Source: AC-37 sp036389295
Lineage (GTDB): Bacteria; Actinomycetota; Thermoleophilia; Solirubrobacterales; Thermoleophilaceae
Direction of reading: 5' to 3'
Length of the DNA: 64,000 nt
NCBI GenBank assembly: GCA_036389295.1
Contig: DASVQB010000059.1
Span: 36,588 to 100,587, forward strand
A program made the position numbers and the translations under genes. Positions 1-8,009 of this stretch are shown one piece after another. Position 1 is the stretch's first letter, and each line of letters begins with the position of its first letter. A model generated the notes under the pieces. The model saw only the letters and a list, made by a program, of their open reading frames with translations, searched no databases and was not told where the DNA came from.

Positions 1-1630
1 GATCGTCCCACTTGACGAGCGGCGCGCCGTCCCGGTCCTTCAGGCCCATGCGGCGCGCGTAGTCGAGCAGGATGTCGAGGTCGCTGCGGGCCTCGCCCGG
101 CGGCTCCACGGCCCTGTCGGATATGTGCACGGTCCGGTCGGCGTTCGTGAACGTCCCGGTCTTCTCGCCCCAGGTCGCGGCGGGCAGCACGACGTCCGCG
201 AGCCGAGCCGTCTCGGTCATGAAGATGTCCTGCACCACGAGGAAGAGCCGGTCCTGCTCGAGCACCGATCGCACGCGCGCGGCCTCCGGCAGCGACACGG
301 CGGGGTTCGTGCACGTGACCCAGAGGAAGCCGATCGAGCCCTCCTCCATGTAGCGGAGCATCTGCATCACGTGCGTCGGCGGCCCGTAGTGCGGGATCTG
401 GAGCGGATCGACGTTCCAGATCGCGGCCAGCTCCTCGACGTGCTCGTCGTTCTGCCAGTTGCGGAAGGCGGCGAAGTCCCCGTTGGCGCCGCACTCGCGC
501 GTGTTCTGGGCCGTCGGCTGGCCGTTCATCTGGAGGACCCCGGCGCCCGGCCGGCCGAGCATGCCGCGCAGGAGGTTCACGTTGTTCACCTGAACGGAGG
601 CCGCAGTCGCCTGGTGCGACTGGTAGAAGCCCTGGAGGACCGTCGAGAGCAGGGCCTCGGCCTCGCCGATCGTGCGCGCCGCGTCGCGGATCACGCCGGC
701 GGAGACCCCGCAGATCTCCGCGGCCCATTCCGGCGTGCAGTCGCGCGTCTGCCTCTCGAGCTCCTCGTATCCGACCGTGTGGCGCTCCACGTAGTCGTGG
801 TCGACCCAGTCGTTCGCGATCAGCTCGTGGATGAGCGCGTTCATCAGCGCGAGGTTGGTCCCGTTGCGAACCGGGACGTGGACGTCGGCCTCGCGCGCGA
901 CGGGCGTGGCCCGCGGGTCGACGGCGATCAGCCGCGGCGGGTCGGGGCCCGCGCGCCGGTCGAGGATCCGCGCCCAGGTGACGGACTGCGTCTCGGCCAT
1001 GTTGTGCCCGTAGAGCGCGATCGTGTCGGCGTGGTCGACGTCGCTGTAGCTGCCGGGCTGCCCGTCGCAGCCGAACGTCTCCTTGAGGGCCTCGTCGGCC
1101 GTCGCGGTGCAGAGGCGGGTGTTCCCGTCGAGGTGGTTGGTGCCGATCCCGGCCCGCACGATCACGCCGAGCGTGTAGTACTCCTCGAGGAAGAGCTGCC
1201 CCGTCGTGTAGAACGAGAGCGCACCCGGCCCCTGCTCGTCGAGGAGCTGCCTCGAGCGCTCGACCACCGCGTTCATCGCGGTGTCCCAGTCCGTCTCGAC
1301 GAGCTGGCCGTCGGTGCGGATCATCGGGCGCGTGAGCCGGTCGGGCGAGTTGTTGGCCTGCCAGCCGTAGAGGTCCTTGGGGTCGAGCCGTCCGTGGTTC
1401 ACGCGATCCTCGGCGCGGCCCCGCACCCCGACGATGCGGCCGTCCTTCACCGCGATGTCGATCGCGTCGCCGTTCGAGTGGAGGATCGACGCGGACTGCA
1501 CCCACTCGTCGACGTCGTCGGGGGCGATGCCGGCCTCGAGGAACGTGTCGACCCGGGTCGGCCACGTTCCCCCGCGGGCGAACGGGGTGCGCGTCCCCCA
1601 CGGCTCGGCGATCCGGTCGACCGTGCTCAC
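1..1630 (-). CDS. Molybdopterin oxidoreductase lacking the N-terminal Fe-S cysteines (3' end cut by window)
   Basis: Large catalytic subunit of the DMSO-reductase/nitrate reductase/formate dehydrogenase superfamily, which binds Mo-bis-MGD. I read it from a GTG start (MSTVDRIAEPWG) through about 543 residues until the window ends. Recognisable parts are NTRLCTATA with C174 as the likely Mo ligand, GSYSDVDHADTIALYGHN for cofactor binding, and near the cut end the characteristic ADVVLPAATWGEKTGTFTN segment. Oddity: members normally start with a CxxC-x3-C...C [4Fe-4S] module. Here the matching stretch reads WVQSASILHSNGD (residues 43-55), and the usual LCxKG reads LDPKD (82-86), so no cluster can be bound there. 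The substrate cannot be told from sequence. Nitrate reductase-like and formate dehydrogenase-like annotations are both plausible. It is divergent from the gene at 1738. Confidence 0.9.
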   Translation of the reverse strand, partial: MSTVDRIAEPWGTRTPFARGGTWPTRVDTFLEAGIAPDDVDEWVQSASILHSNGDAIDIAVKDGRIVGVRGRAEDRVNHGRLDPKDLYGWQANNSPDRLTRPMIRTDGQLVETDWDTAMNAVVERSRQLLDEQGPGALSFYTTGQLFLEEYYTLGVIVRAGIGTNHLDGNTRLCTATADEALKETFGCDGQPGSYSDVDHADTIALYGHNMAETQSVTWARILDRRAGPDPPRLIAVDPRATPVAREADVHVPVRNGTNLALMNALIHELIANDWVDHDYVERHTVGYEELERQTRDCTPEWAAEICGVSAGVIRDAARTIGEAEALLSTVLQGFYQSHQATAASVQVNNVNLLRGMLGRPGAGVLQMNGQPTAQNTRECGANGDFAAFRNWQNDEHVEELAAIWNVDPLQIPHYGPPTHVMQMLRYMEEGSIGFLWVTCTNPAVSLPEAARVRSVLEQDRLFLVVQDIFMTETARLADVVLPAATWGEKTGTFTNADRTVHISDRAVEPPGEARSDLDILLDYARRMGLKDRDGAPLVKWDD

Positions 1631-1737
1631 CGGCGGCTCGTCAGGCGCGCCATGCGCGCCTGCTACCCGGCGGCGCGCGTGCGAAAACACGGGAGGCCGC
1701 GGCAGGGATCCAGGCCACTTCCTGTACCCTCCCCGAG

Positions 1738-2439
1738 GTGCTTGCGGGGGGCGGCACGCGGTTGCGCCTCGGCCTGGTCCTGACGGCCTGCCTGGCTGCG
1801 TGCGCGCTCGCCCCGGGGGTCTCGTCGGCGGCGACGGTCAGCTACTCCGCCGAATGCTGCTTCTTCCCGCCGAGCGTGTCGATCGACAGCGACCCGGGTG
1901 AGGGCACCCGGCTGGTGGTCGAGGCGCTCGGGGGCCAGCCGGGCTCGATCGGGGCGACCCAGGTCGTGGTCACGAGCGAGGCCGGGTCGCTGCGGGCGCT
2001 CGGCTGCACCTCGCTCGGCCCGAACGCCGTCACCTGCGGCGACCCCGCGAGCCTCGCCGGGATAAAGGTCCTGATCTTCAACCTGTCCTCGGGCACCACC
2101 AGGGTCGTCGTCACTCCTGACTCCGCCCCCCTCTACCAGACCTACCGCACGGGCCCCGGGAACGACGTGATATCCACCGGGCCGTTCGCCGGCAGCCCGC
2201 GCTACAAGTCCGGGTGGCTGGGCTCGTCGCTCGGTGCGGGCCGTGACAGGATCGAGTGGGGACCGCGCCCGGCCGGCGGCGAGCCGTTCAGCGTGTGGCT
2301 CGAGGACGGCGACGACACGGCGATCGCGGGCGACGCCTCCACGAACTACCTCGACTGCGGCACCGGCCGCGACCGGGTGGTCGCCGCCGAGCAGACCGAG
2401 GCCGTGGACTGCGAGCGCCGCGTGTCGTCCGCCCCGTAG
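1738..2439 (+). CDS. Secreted hypothetical protein with RTX-like GND/DCGTGRD motifs
   Basis: A 233-residue protein with GTG start and a Sec-type signal peptide (hydrophobic stretch at about residues 8-31, ending near SSAA). The mature part contains a CC pair near its start and then short Asp/Gly-rich turns (GPGNDVIS, LEDGDDTAIAGD, DCGTGRDRVV). These resemble the calcium-binding nonapeptide turns of RTX-type or hemolysin-repeat proteins, although the copies are few and imperfect. Several Cys suggest disulfides outside the cell. I do not recognise a family for the N-terminal half. It is probably an extracellular or wall-associated protein. It starts 107 bases from the divergent molybdoenzyme, so the two may share a control region. 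The ribosome-binding site is weak. Confidence 0.65.
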   Translation: MLAGGGTRLRLGLVLTACLAACALAPGVSSAATVSYSAECCFFPPSVSIDSDPGEGTRLVVEALGGQPGSIGATQVVVTSEAGSLRALGCTSLGPNAVTCGDPASLAGIKVLIFNLSSGTTRVVVTPDSAPLYQTYRTGPGNDVISTGPFAGSPRYKSGWLGSSLGAGRDRIEWGPRPAGGEPFSVWLEDGDDTAIAGDASTNYLDCGTGRDRVVAAEQTEAVDCERRVSSAP

Positions 2440-2448
2440 CGCCTCGCC

Positions 2449-3027
2449 GTGGCGGCAAGGATCGCGCCGGGCACGAGGGCCGAGACGGGGCTCGTCAACG
2501 CCTTGATCGCGCAGGGGATCGGGCTGGTCGCGGGCACCCGGGGGCCGCCCGCGCTGTTCACCACGCTCGGGCGCCATCGCCGGCTGTTCCGGCCGTGGCT
2601 GCGATTCGCGCGGTCGCTGATGGCCGGCGGTGCGCTGCCGCGGGCGGACGGGGAGCTCGTGATCCTGCGCGTGGCCGTGCTCTGCGGGAGCGCGTACGAG
2701 TGGGCGCACCACGAGCGGATCGCGCCGCGCGCCGGACTGGACGAGGCGGCCGTCGCCCGCGTGCACGACGGCGCCGACGCACCGGGTTGGAGTGCGCGAC
2801 AGGCGGCGATCATCCGCGCCGTCGACGAGCTGCACGCCACCCGGACCCTCGGCGACGCGAGCTGGGACGCCCTGCGCGCCGCCGGTCTCGGCGAGACGGA
2901 GCTCATCGAGCTCCCGATGCTCGCCGGGCACTACGAGATGCTCGCCATGACGCTCAACGCGCTGCGCGTTCCCGCCGACCGCTTCACGCGTCGCGGCGCG
3001 ACGGGCGTGCTCCAGCGCCGGCGCTGA
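2449..3027 (+). CDS. Carboxymuconolactone decarboxylase-like (AhpD superfamily) protein
   Basis: A 192-residue protein of the CMD/AhpD-like fold. The diagnostic stretch is at residues 68-92 (ELVILRVAVLCGS followed by AYEWAHHERIA), the E...ILR...EWxxH pattern of the CMD subgroup that has one Cys rather than a CxxC redox pair. Homologues decarboxylate gamma-carboxymuconolactone or act as peroxide-related hydroperoxidases. The single Cys argues against classic AhpD peroxidase activity, so the substrate is open. It follows the upstream secreted protein by 9 bases on the same strand and may be co-transcribed with it. Its 3' end runs 44 bases into the convergent SDR gene. The GTG start was chosen because it is the first one after the preceding stop. 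Confidence 0.8.
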   Translation: MAARIAPGTRAETGLVNALIAQGIGLVAGTRGPPALFTTLGRHRRLFRPWLRFARSLMAGGALPRADGELVILRVAVLCGSAYEWAHHERIAPRAGLDEAAVARVHDGADAPGWSARQAAIIRAVDELHATRTLGDASWDALRAAGLGETELIELPMLAGHYEMLAMTLNALRVPADRFTRRGATGVLQRRR

Positions 3028-3898
3028 CCGGCATACGCCGCTCGAGCTCCGCCACGAGACGGTCGTTGGCCACGCGCATCGCCAGCCGGTACGCGGGCGG
3101 AGCCCACCGCTCGAGCAGGTGCAGGGCGCGTATGTCGCCGGAGGTGTACACGAGGTAGCGGTTGCGCACCACGCCGTCGAGGATCCGCTCGGCGACCTGC
3201 TCTGGCCTCTGCGCATGGCGGCGGAAGCGATCCGGCCACGGGCTCGCGTCCAGCGCCGCGCGATCGACGCCGGCGATGTCGAGCCTTCCGACCATCGGCG
3301 TGTCGACCCCGCCGGGACACACCAGGGTCACGCCTATGCCGTGGCGGCGCAGGTCGAACCTCAGCACCTCGGAGACCCCGCGAAGCCCGAACTTGGCGGC
3401 GCTGTAGGGCGCGTGCCACGGGAGGCCGAGGAGCCCGGCCGCCGACGAGACGTTGACGAGCTGGCCGCCGCGTCCGGCGCGCACCATCTCCGGCACGAAG
3501 CTCTCGATCACGTGAACCGGCCCGAGGAGGTCGACGTCGATGGTCCGCCGCCACTGCTCGTGGGTCAACCGCTCGACCGCCCCCCAGGTCGAGATGCCCG
3601 CGACGTTCACGACGACGTCGACGCTGCCGTGCGCCCCGTGGACGTCGCCGGCGAACGCCCGCACGGCCTCGAACTCGGCGATGTCGAGCGCGGCGTGCGC
3701 CGCCGTGGCGGCGTCGCCGAGCTCACGGGCCACGGCGGCGAGCCCGTCCTCGTCCACGTCCGTGAGGACGAGCCGGGCCCCCGCGCGCCCGGCCGCGAGC
3801 GCGGTGGCGCGCCCGATCCCGCCGGCGGCCCCCGTGACGAGGCACAGCCGGCCCTCGAGGGACGGTACGGGCGGACGACCGCGCAGCACGGGGGTCAT
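2984..3898 (-). CDS. SDR family NAD(P)-dependent oxidoreductase
   Basis: Classical short-chain dehydrogenase, 304 residues from the chosen ATG. It has the glycine-rich dinucleotide motif TGAAGGIG (22-29), acidic D of LTDVDEDGL for cofactor choice (suggesting NAD), NVAG, and the catalytic S...YxxxK (VNVSSAAG, then PYSAAKFG). The C-terminal extension (VVRNRYLVYTSGDIRALHLLERWAP) is typical of SDRs acting on hydrophobic or steroid-like substrates, but no substrate can be assigned. An upstream ATG at 3931 would add 11 residues yet would overlap the divergent aldo/keto reductase start, so 3898 is preferred. Its end overlaps the CMD-like gene tail to tail. Confidence 0.9.
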   Translation of the reverse strand: MTPVLRGRPPVPSLEGRLCLVTGAAGGIGRATALAAGRAGARLVLTDVDEDGLAAVARELGDAATAAHAALDIAEFEAVRAFAGDVHGAHGSVDVVVNVAGISTWGAVERLTHEQWRRTIDVDLLGPVHVIESFVPEMVRAGRGGQLVNVSSAAGLLGLPWHAPYSAAKFGLRGVSEVLRFDLRRHGIGVTLVCPGGVDTPMVGRLDIAGVDRAALDASPWPDRFRRHAQRPEQVAERILDGVVRNRYLVYTSGDIRALHLLERWAPPAYRLAMRVANDRLVAELERRMPVSAGAGARPSRRDA

Positions 3899-3915
3899 CC
3901 CGTCATCATGCCGGT

Positions 3916-4689
3916 GTGACGCGCGCGGCAACGGTCACCCTCGGCCACACGCCTCTCGGCCGGATCGGGCTGGGGACGAATCGCCTCGAGAACACGCCCG
4001 GCAACGTCGCGTTCGTCCGCGAGGCGGTCGCCGCCGGCGTGGGCATGATCGACACCGCGCACATCTACGCGGACGGAGAGAGCGAGGCGACGATCGGCGC
4101 CGCCCTCTCCGCGCCGCCCGACGGCTGCGTGGTGGCGACCAAGGGCGGCTACGGGGCGGGGAACGGCCGCCCCGAGGTGCTCGGCGCCCAGATCGAGGAG
4201 AGCCTCCGCCGGTTGCGGACCGACTGCATCGGCCTCTACTACCTGCACAAGCCCGATCCCGAGACGCCGCTCGAGGAGAGCCTCGGGACCATCGAGGAGT
4301 ACAGGGACCGGGGAGCCATCCGGTACGTCGGCGTCTCGAACGTGTCGGTGGAGCAGGTCGAGAGGGCGAGACGGGTCGTCCCGATCGCCGCCGTCCAGAA
4401 CCACTACAACCTCTCCGAGCGCGCACACGAGGACGTCGTCGACTACTGCGCCGCCAACGGCATCGTGTTCGCTCCGTACTTCCCGCTGCGGGCCGGCGGC
4501 GGTCCCGCGGCGGCCGAGATCGCCGAGCGCCGCGGCGCGACCCCCGCGCAGGCGGCGCTCGCATGGCTGCTCCGGCGGTCGCCGACGACGCTGCCCATCC
4601 CCGGCACACTGTCGCTCGAGCACCTGAGGGAGAACCTGGCCGCGGCCGACGTCGAGCTGACCGACGAGGATTTCGAGGCGCTTCGCTAG
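3916..4689 (+). CDS. Aldo/keto reductase
   Basis: A 257-residue AKR TIM-barrel NADPH oxidoreductase. The catalytic tetrad is visible: Asp and Tyr in MIDTAHIYADGESE, Lys in VVATKGGYG, His in GLYYLHKPDP. The later IPGT and LREN segment matches the phosphate-binding end of the cofactor site (PIPGTLSLEHLRENLAA). The family reduces aldehydes and ketones, and the true substrate is unknown. The GTG start lies 18 bases from the divergent SDR start, so the pair of reductases probably shares a short bidirectional promoter. Its length is slightly below the usual 280-330 because the C-terminal loops are short, similar to YeaE/DkgA-like bacterial forms. Confidence 0.92.
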   Translation: MTRAATVTLGHTPLGRIGLGTNRLENTPGNVAFVREAVAAGVGMIDTAHIYADGESEATIGAALSAPPDGCVVATKGGYGAGNGRPEVLGAQIEESLRRLRTDCIGLYYLHKPDPETPLEESLGTIEEYRDRGAIRYVGVSNVSVEQVERARRVVPIAAVQNHYNLSERAHEDVVDYCAANGIVFAPYFPLRAGGGPAAAEIAERRGATPAQAALAWLLRRSPTTLPIPGTLSLEHLRENLAAADVELTDEDFEALR

Positions 4690-4744
4690 GGCGCGCGGCA
4701 ACCCCGCCGCATGCGACGCCCCGCCTCCACGTACGCTCTCGCCG

Positions 4745-5803
4745 ATGCCCGAAGCGACGATCGTCGACGCCGGCGGGCGCGACCTGCGGGTGTCCAGCCC
4801 CGAGCGCGTGATCTTCCCGGCCACCGAGCGCTCGCCGGCCGTTACCAAGCTCGACGTCGTCGAGTACTACCTGGCCGTCGGCGACGGCATCATGCGCGCG
4901 CTCGCCCGGCGGCCGACGACGCTCGAGCGCTGGCCGAAGGGGGTGCAGCCGGGCTTCGTCCTCTCGACGCGGGAGAAGGGCGGCGGCGACGCGTTCTTCC
5001 AGAAGCGCATCCCGCGCGGAGCGCCGGACTACGTGCAGACGGCGCGGATCCAGTTCCCGTCGGGCCGGCACGCCGACGAGATCTGCCCCACCGAGGTGGC
5101 GGTCGTCGGCTGGGCGGCGCAGATGGGCACGATCACGTTCCATCCGTGGCCGGTCCGCAGCGACGACGTCGACCACCCCGACGAGCTCCGGCTGGACCTC
5201 GACCCCCAGCCGGGGACCGACTTCGCCGACGCCGTGCGCGTGGCCGCCGAGGCGCGAGCGCTCCTGGACGAGCTCGGCTACGCCGGCTTTCCGAAGACCT
5301 CCGGAGGCCGGGGCGTCCACGTGTACGTCCGGATCGAGCCGCGATGGATCTTCACCGAGGTGCGCCACGCCGCGATCGCGTTCGGACGCGAGCTCGAGCG
5401 GCGGCTGCCCGGCCAGGTCACGACGAAGTGGTGGAAGGAGGAGCGCGGCGAGCGCATCTTCGTCGACTACAACCAGAACGCGCGCGATCGCACGATCGCC
5501 TCGGCCTACAGCGTGCGGCCGAAGCCCGGAGCGCCCGTCTCCGCGCCCGTGACGTGGGACGAGCTGGCGGACGTCGCGCCCGAGGACCTCACCGTCGCGA
5601 CGATGCCCGCCCGCTTCGCCGAGGTCGGAGACCGCCACGCCGCGATCGACGACGTCGCGCACTCGCTCGAGCCGCTGCTGGAGATGTACGAGCGGGACGA
5701 GGCCGGGGGCGAGGGCGACATGCCCTACCCGCCCGACTACCCGAAGATGCCGGGCGAGCCGAAGCGCGTGCAGCCGTCGCGGGACCGAGACCGGCCGCGA
5801 TGA
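4745..5803 (+). CDS. LigD-type DNA polymerase/primase domain protein (stand-alone)
   Basis: A 352-residue protein matching the archaeo-eukaryotic-primase-like polymerase domain of LigD, which in non-homologous end joining fills gaps and adds ribonucleotides at breaks. Visible landmarks are LRLDLDPQPGTDF with the metal-binding D151 and D153, the TSGGRGVHVYVRI segment, and the RIFVDYNQNARDRTIASAYSVRPKPGAPVSAP block of the family. There is no ligase or 3'-phosphoesterase domain and no Ku gene nearby, so this is the single-domain form common in actinobacteria. It lies convergent to exonuclease III, 39 bases apart, which places two DNA-end-processing genes side by side. ATG start. Confidence 0.92.
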   Translation: MPEATIVDAGGRDLRVSSPERVIFPATERSPAVTKLDVVEYYLAVGDGIMRALARRPTTLERWPKGVQPGFVLSTREKGGGDAFFQKRIPRGAPDYVQTARIQFPSGRHADEICPTEVAVVGWAAQMGTITFHPWPVRSDDVDHPDELRLDLDPQPGTDFADAVRVAAEARALLDELGYAGFPKTSGGRGVHVYVRIEPRWIFTEVRHAAIAFGRELERRLPGQVTTKWWKEERGERIFVDYNQNARDRTIASAYSVRPKPGAPVSAPVTWDELADVAPEDLTVATMPARFAEVGDRHAAIDDVAHSLEPLLEMYERDEAGGEGDMPYPPDYPKMPGEPKRVQPSRDRDRPR

Positions 5804-5842
5804 GGCCGGCGGCGCCGGCCCCGACGACGCCGGCGGCGCGGG

Positions 5843-6718
5843 TCAGGGCGACTGCGGGAGTCTGACCGCCCCGCGCTTGCGGACCGGCCGGGACGGCGGC
5901 GGCACGACCGGGCCGACGTCGCCGTCCGGCGCCTCGTCGAGGTCCACGATCACCGGCGCGTGGTCGCTCGGCCCGCTGCCCTTGCGGGCCTGCCGGTCGA
6001 CCCATGCCGCCCGCACGCGCTCGGCCACGGGCGCGCTCGCCAGCACCAGGTCGATCCGCATCCCGAGGTCCTGGTGGAACATCCCCGCGCGGTAGTCCCA
6101 GTAGGTGAACACGGTCTCGCCCGGCCAGCGCTCCCGCACGACGTCGTGCAGGCCGAGCGCCTGGAGCTCCGCCAGGGCCTCGCGCTCGGGCGGCGTCACG
6201 TGGGTCTGCCCGACGTACGCGTCGGGGTCGAACACGTCGTCGTCGGTCGGCGCGACGTTGAAGTCGCCGCAGACGACCGTCGCGTCGGGCCCGGCGGCCA
6301 CGGCCTCCCGCAGCGACGCGAGCCAGGCCAGCTTGTACTCGTAGTGCTCCGAGCCCGGCGCGCGCCCGTTCGGCACGTACACTGCGACCACGCGGATCCC
6401 GCCGCAGGTGGCGGACACCGCGCGCGCCTCCGGGTGCGGGAAGCCCGGCGCGCCGTCGCCGAGCCCGCGCACCACCTCGTCGAGCCCGACGCGCGAGAGG
6501 ATCGCGACCCCGTTCCACGTCGCCTCGCCGTGAGCCGCGACCTCGTAGCCGCGCGCGGCGAGCTCGTCCCCCAGCAGGTCGAGGAACGCGTCGTCCGCGA
6601 GCTTGGTCTCCTGGAGGCAGACGACGTCCGGCCGCCGCTCGTCGAGCCACGGCAGGAGCCGCGGCACGCGCTGCTTGACCGAGTTGACGTTCCAGGTGGC
6701 GATGCGCACCGGCTGCAC
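5843..6718 (-). CDS. xthA: Exodeoxyribonuclease III (AP endonuclease)
   Basis: A 291-residue member of the EEP exonuclease/endonuclease/phosphatase fold. It cleaves DNA at abasic sites and removes 3' blocking groups in base-excision repair. The N-terminal ATWNVNSVKQR, catalytic QETK (E37), VVCGDFNVAP and C-terminal GPSDHAPVIVDL are all present, as expected for active XthA. A proline/arginine-rich tail of about 30 residues follows the domain (after VIVDLDEAP) and has no recognised function. It is convergent with the LigD-like polymerase gene, and its 5' end abuts the preceding minus-strand glycosyltransferase stop (6720) by one base, so it may be read from that transcript. Confidence 0.95.
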   Translation of the reverse strand: MQPVRIATWNVNSVKQRVPRLLPWLDERRPDVVCLQETKLADDAFLDLLGDELAARGYEVAAHGEATWNGVAILSRVGLDEVVRGLGDGAPGFPHPEARAVSATCGGIRVVAVYVPNGRAPGSEHYEYKLAWLASLREAVAAGPDATVVCGDFNVAPTDDDVFDPDAYVGQTHVTPPEREALAELQALGLHDVVRERWPGETVFTYWDYRAGMFHQDLGMRIDLVLASAPVAERVRAAWVDRQARKGSGPSDHAPVIVDLDEAPDGDVGPVVPPPSRPVRKRGAVRLPQSP

Positions 6719-6719
6719 G

Positions 6720-8000
6720 CTAGCCGCGCTCGAGGCGCGACCGCCCCCGCCCGCGCCGGCTCCGCGCGTAGGCGAGCGGCCCGCGGGCCATTCCCACGAG
6801 CTCCGCGCGGCGCAGCTCGGCCGGGTATCCCGTGCTCCGGTTGCGGTTCTTCGCCGAGTCCGAGGCGAGCAGGTGGCGCGCGGCGCGCGGCAGCCGGCGC
6901 GCCAGCTCGAGCGCGGCGCCGGGGTCGTGCACGACGGTGCGGGTCAGCGCCGCCGCCAGGCCCACGCCGTAGTCGTGGATCTGCGCGCGCAGCTCGTGGT
7001 ACTCGCGCCGGTCGCGGTGGTGGACGATCGCCGCGGGCCGGTAGACCGCGGTGCGCCCAGCGCGCAGCAGGCGCAGGAACAGCTCCCAGTCCTCGCCGGA
7101 GCGCGTGGGCGTGCCGTTCCCGAGGCACTCGTCGTAGCCGCCCAGCGCGAGCAGCTCGGCGCGGCAGAACGCGACGTTGTTCCCCGACCCGAGGATCCCG
7201 GGGGCGAACGGGAACAGCGGGTCCTCGGGCCGGTGCGACCCCAGGTCGTAGACCGCGTCCTCGAAGCCCGCCCCGAACCCGCCGTACTCGTCGAAGAGCT
7301 GCTGAGCCCACGTGTCGAGCTCGGCGGGCACGACCAGCCCGGTGACGCAGGCGACGCCGACGGCGACCCCGAACCCGGCCGCCAGCTCGGCCAGCCAGCG
7401 CCCGTCGGCCACGGCGTCGTCGTCCACGAAGGCCACGACCTCGCCCCGCGCGCGCGCCGCCCCGTCGTTGCGCGCCGACGCGCTGCCCGGGCGCTCGACG
7501 AGCAGGTAGCCCACGCGCCCGTCCGCGCCGTGGTCGCGCTCGACCAGCTCGCGGGTGCGAGGGTCGGTGGGCGCGTTGTCGGCCACGACGACCTCGAACC
7601 GCTCGCGCGGGTAGTCGCAGGCGAGCACGGAGTCGAGGCAGCGGGCCAGCAGCTCGGGACGGTCGCGCGTGGGGACGACCACGCTGACGAACGGCTGCCG
7701 GTCGGGCGCCGCCGCCGGCTCGCGGGCCTGCGCGCGGGCGAGCGGGTCGGGGCCGAACCGCGCCTCGACGGCGGCCGCAAGGGCCCGCGCGTCGGCCGGG
7801 AGCGGCACGTCGACCGTGCCGAGCGGCCTCGAGCGAAGTCGTACGAGGACGCGCGCCGCCGCGTACGGCCGGCCGCCGGGGCCGGCCCGCGGGGCGATCG
7901 GGGCCAGCTCCTCGGAGAGCTCGCGCTGCTCCACCTGGAGCGGCACGAACGACCGCGGCGGGGACTCTGGAGCCGGCGCCCGTCGCACGCGGGACATCAT
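6720..8000 (-). CDS. Family 2 glycosyltransferase
   Basis: A 426-residue GT2 enzyme with an N-terminal accessory domain (ARVLVRLRSRPLGTVDVPL at about residues 50-68) that precedes many actinobacterial GT2s. The GT-A fold follows with VSVVVPTRDRPELLARCLDSVL, ARNDGAARARGEVVAFVDDDAVAD (DDD metal-binding motif) and a GEDWELFLRLLRAG segment carrying the ED catalytic site. No membrane segments are evident, so it probably acts on the cytoplasmic face on a lipid-linked acceptor. Two adjacent ATGs (8000 and 7997) could start it. It is divergent from the flippase by 9 bases, indicating a shared regulatory region and a joint role in surface polysaccharide synthesis. The open frame continues upstream antisense to the flippase, but that extension is not a real gene. 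Confidence 0.9.
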   Translation of the reverse strand: MMSRVRRAPAPESPPRSFVPLQVEQRELSEELAPIAPRAGPGGRPYAAARVLVRLRSRPLGTVDVPLPADARALAAAVEARFGPDPLARAQAREPAAAPDRQPFVSVVVPTRDRPELLARCLDSVLACDYPRERFEVVVADNAPTDPRTRELVERDHGADGRVGYLLVERPGSASARNDGAARARGEVVAFVDDDAVADGRWLAELAAGFGVAVGVACVTGLVVPAELDTWAQQLFDEYGGFGAGFEDAVYDLGSHRPEDPLFPFAPGILGSGNNVAFCRAELLALGGYDECLGNGTPTRSGEDWELFLRLLRAGRTAVYRPAAIVHHRDRREYHELRAQIHDYGVGLAAALTRTVVHDPGAALELARRLPRAARHLLASDSAKNRNRSTGYPAELRRAELVGMARGPLAYARSRRGRGRSRLERG

Positions 8001-8009
8001 TACGTCTCG

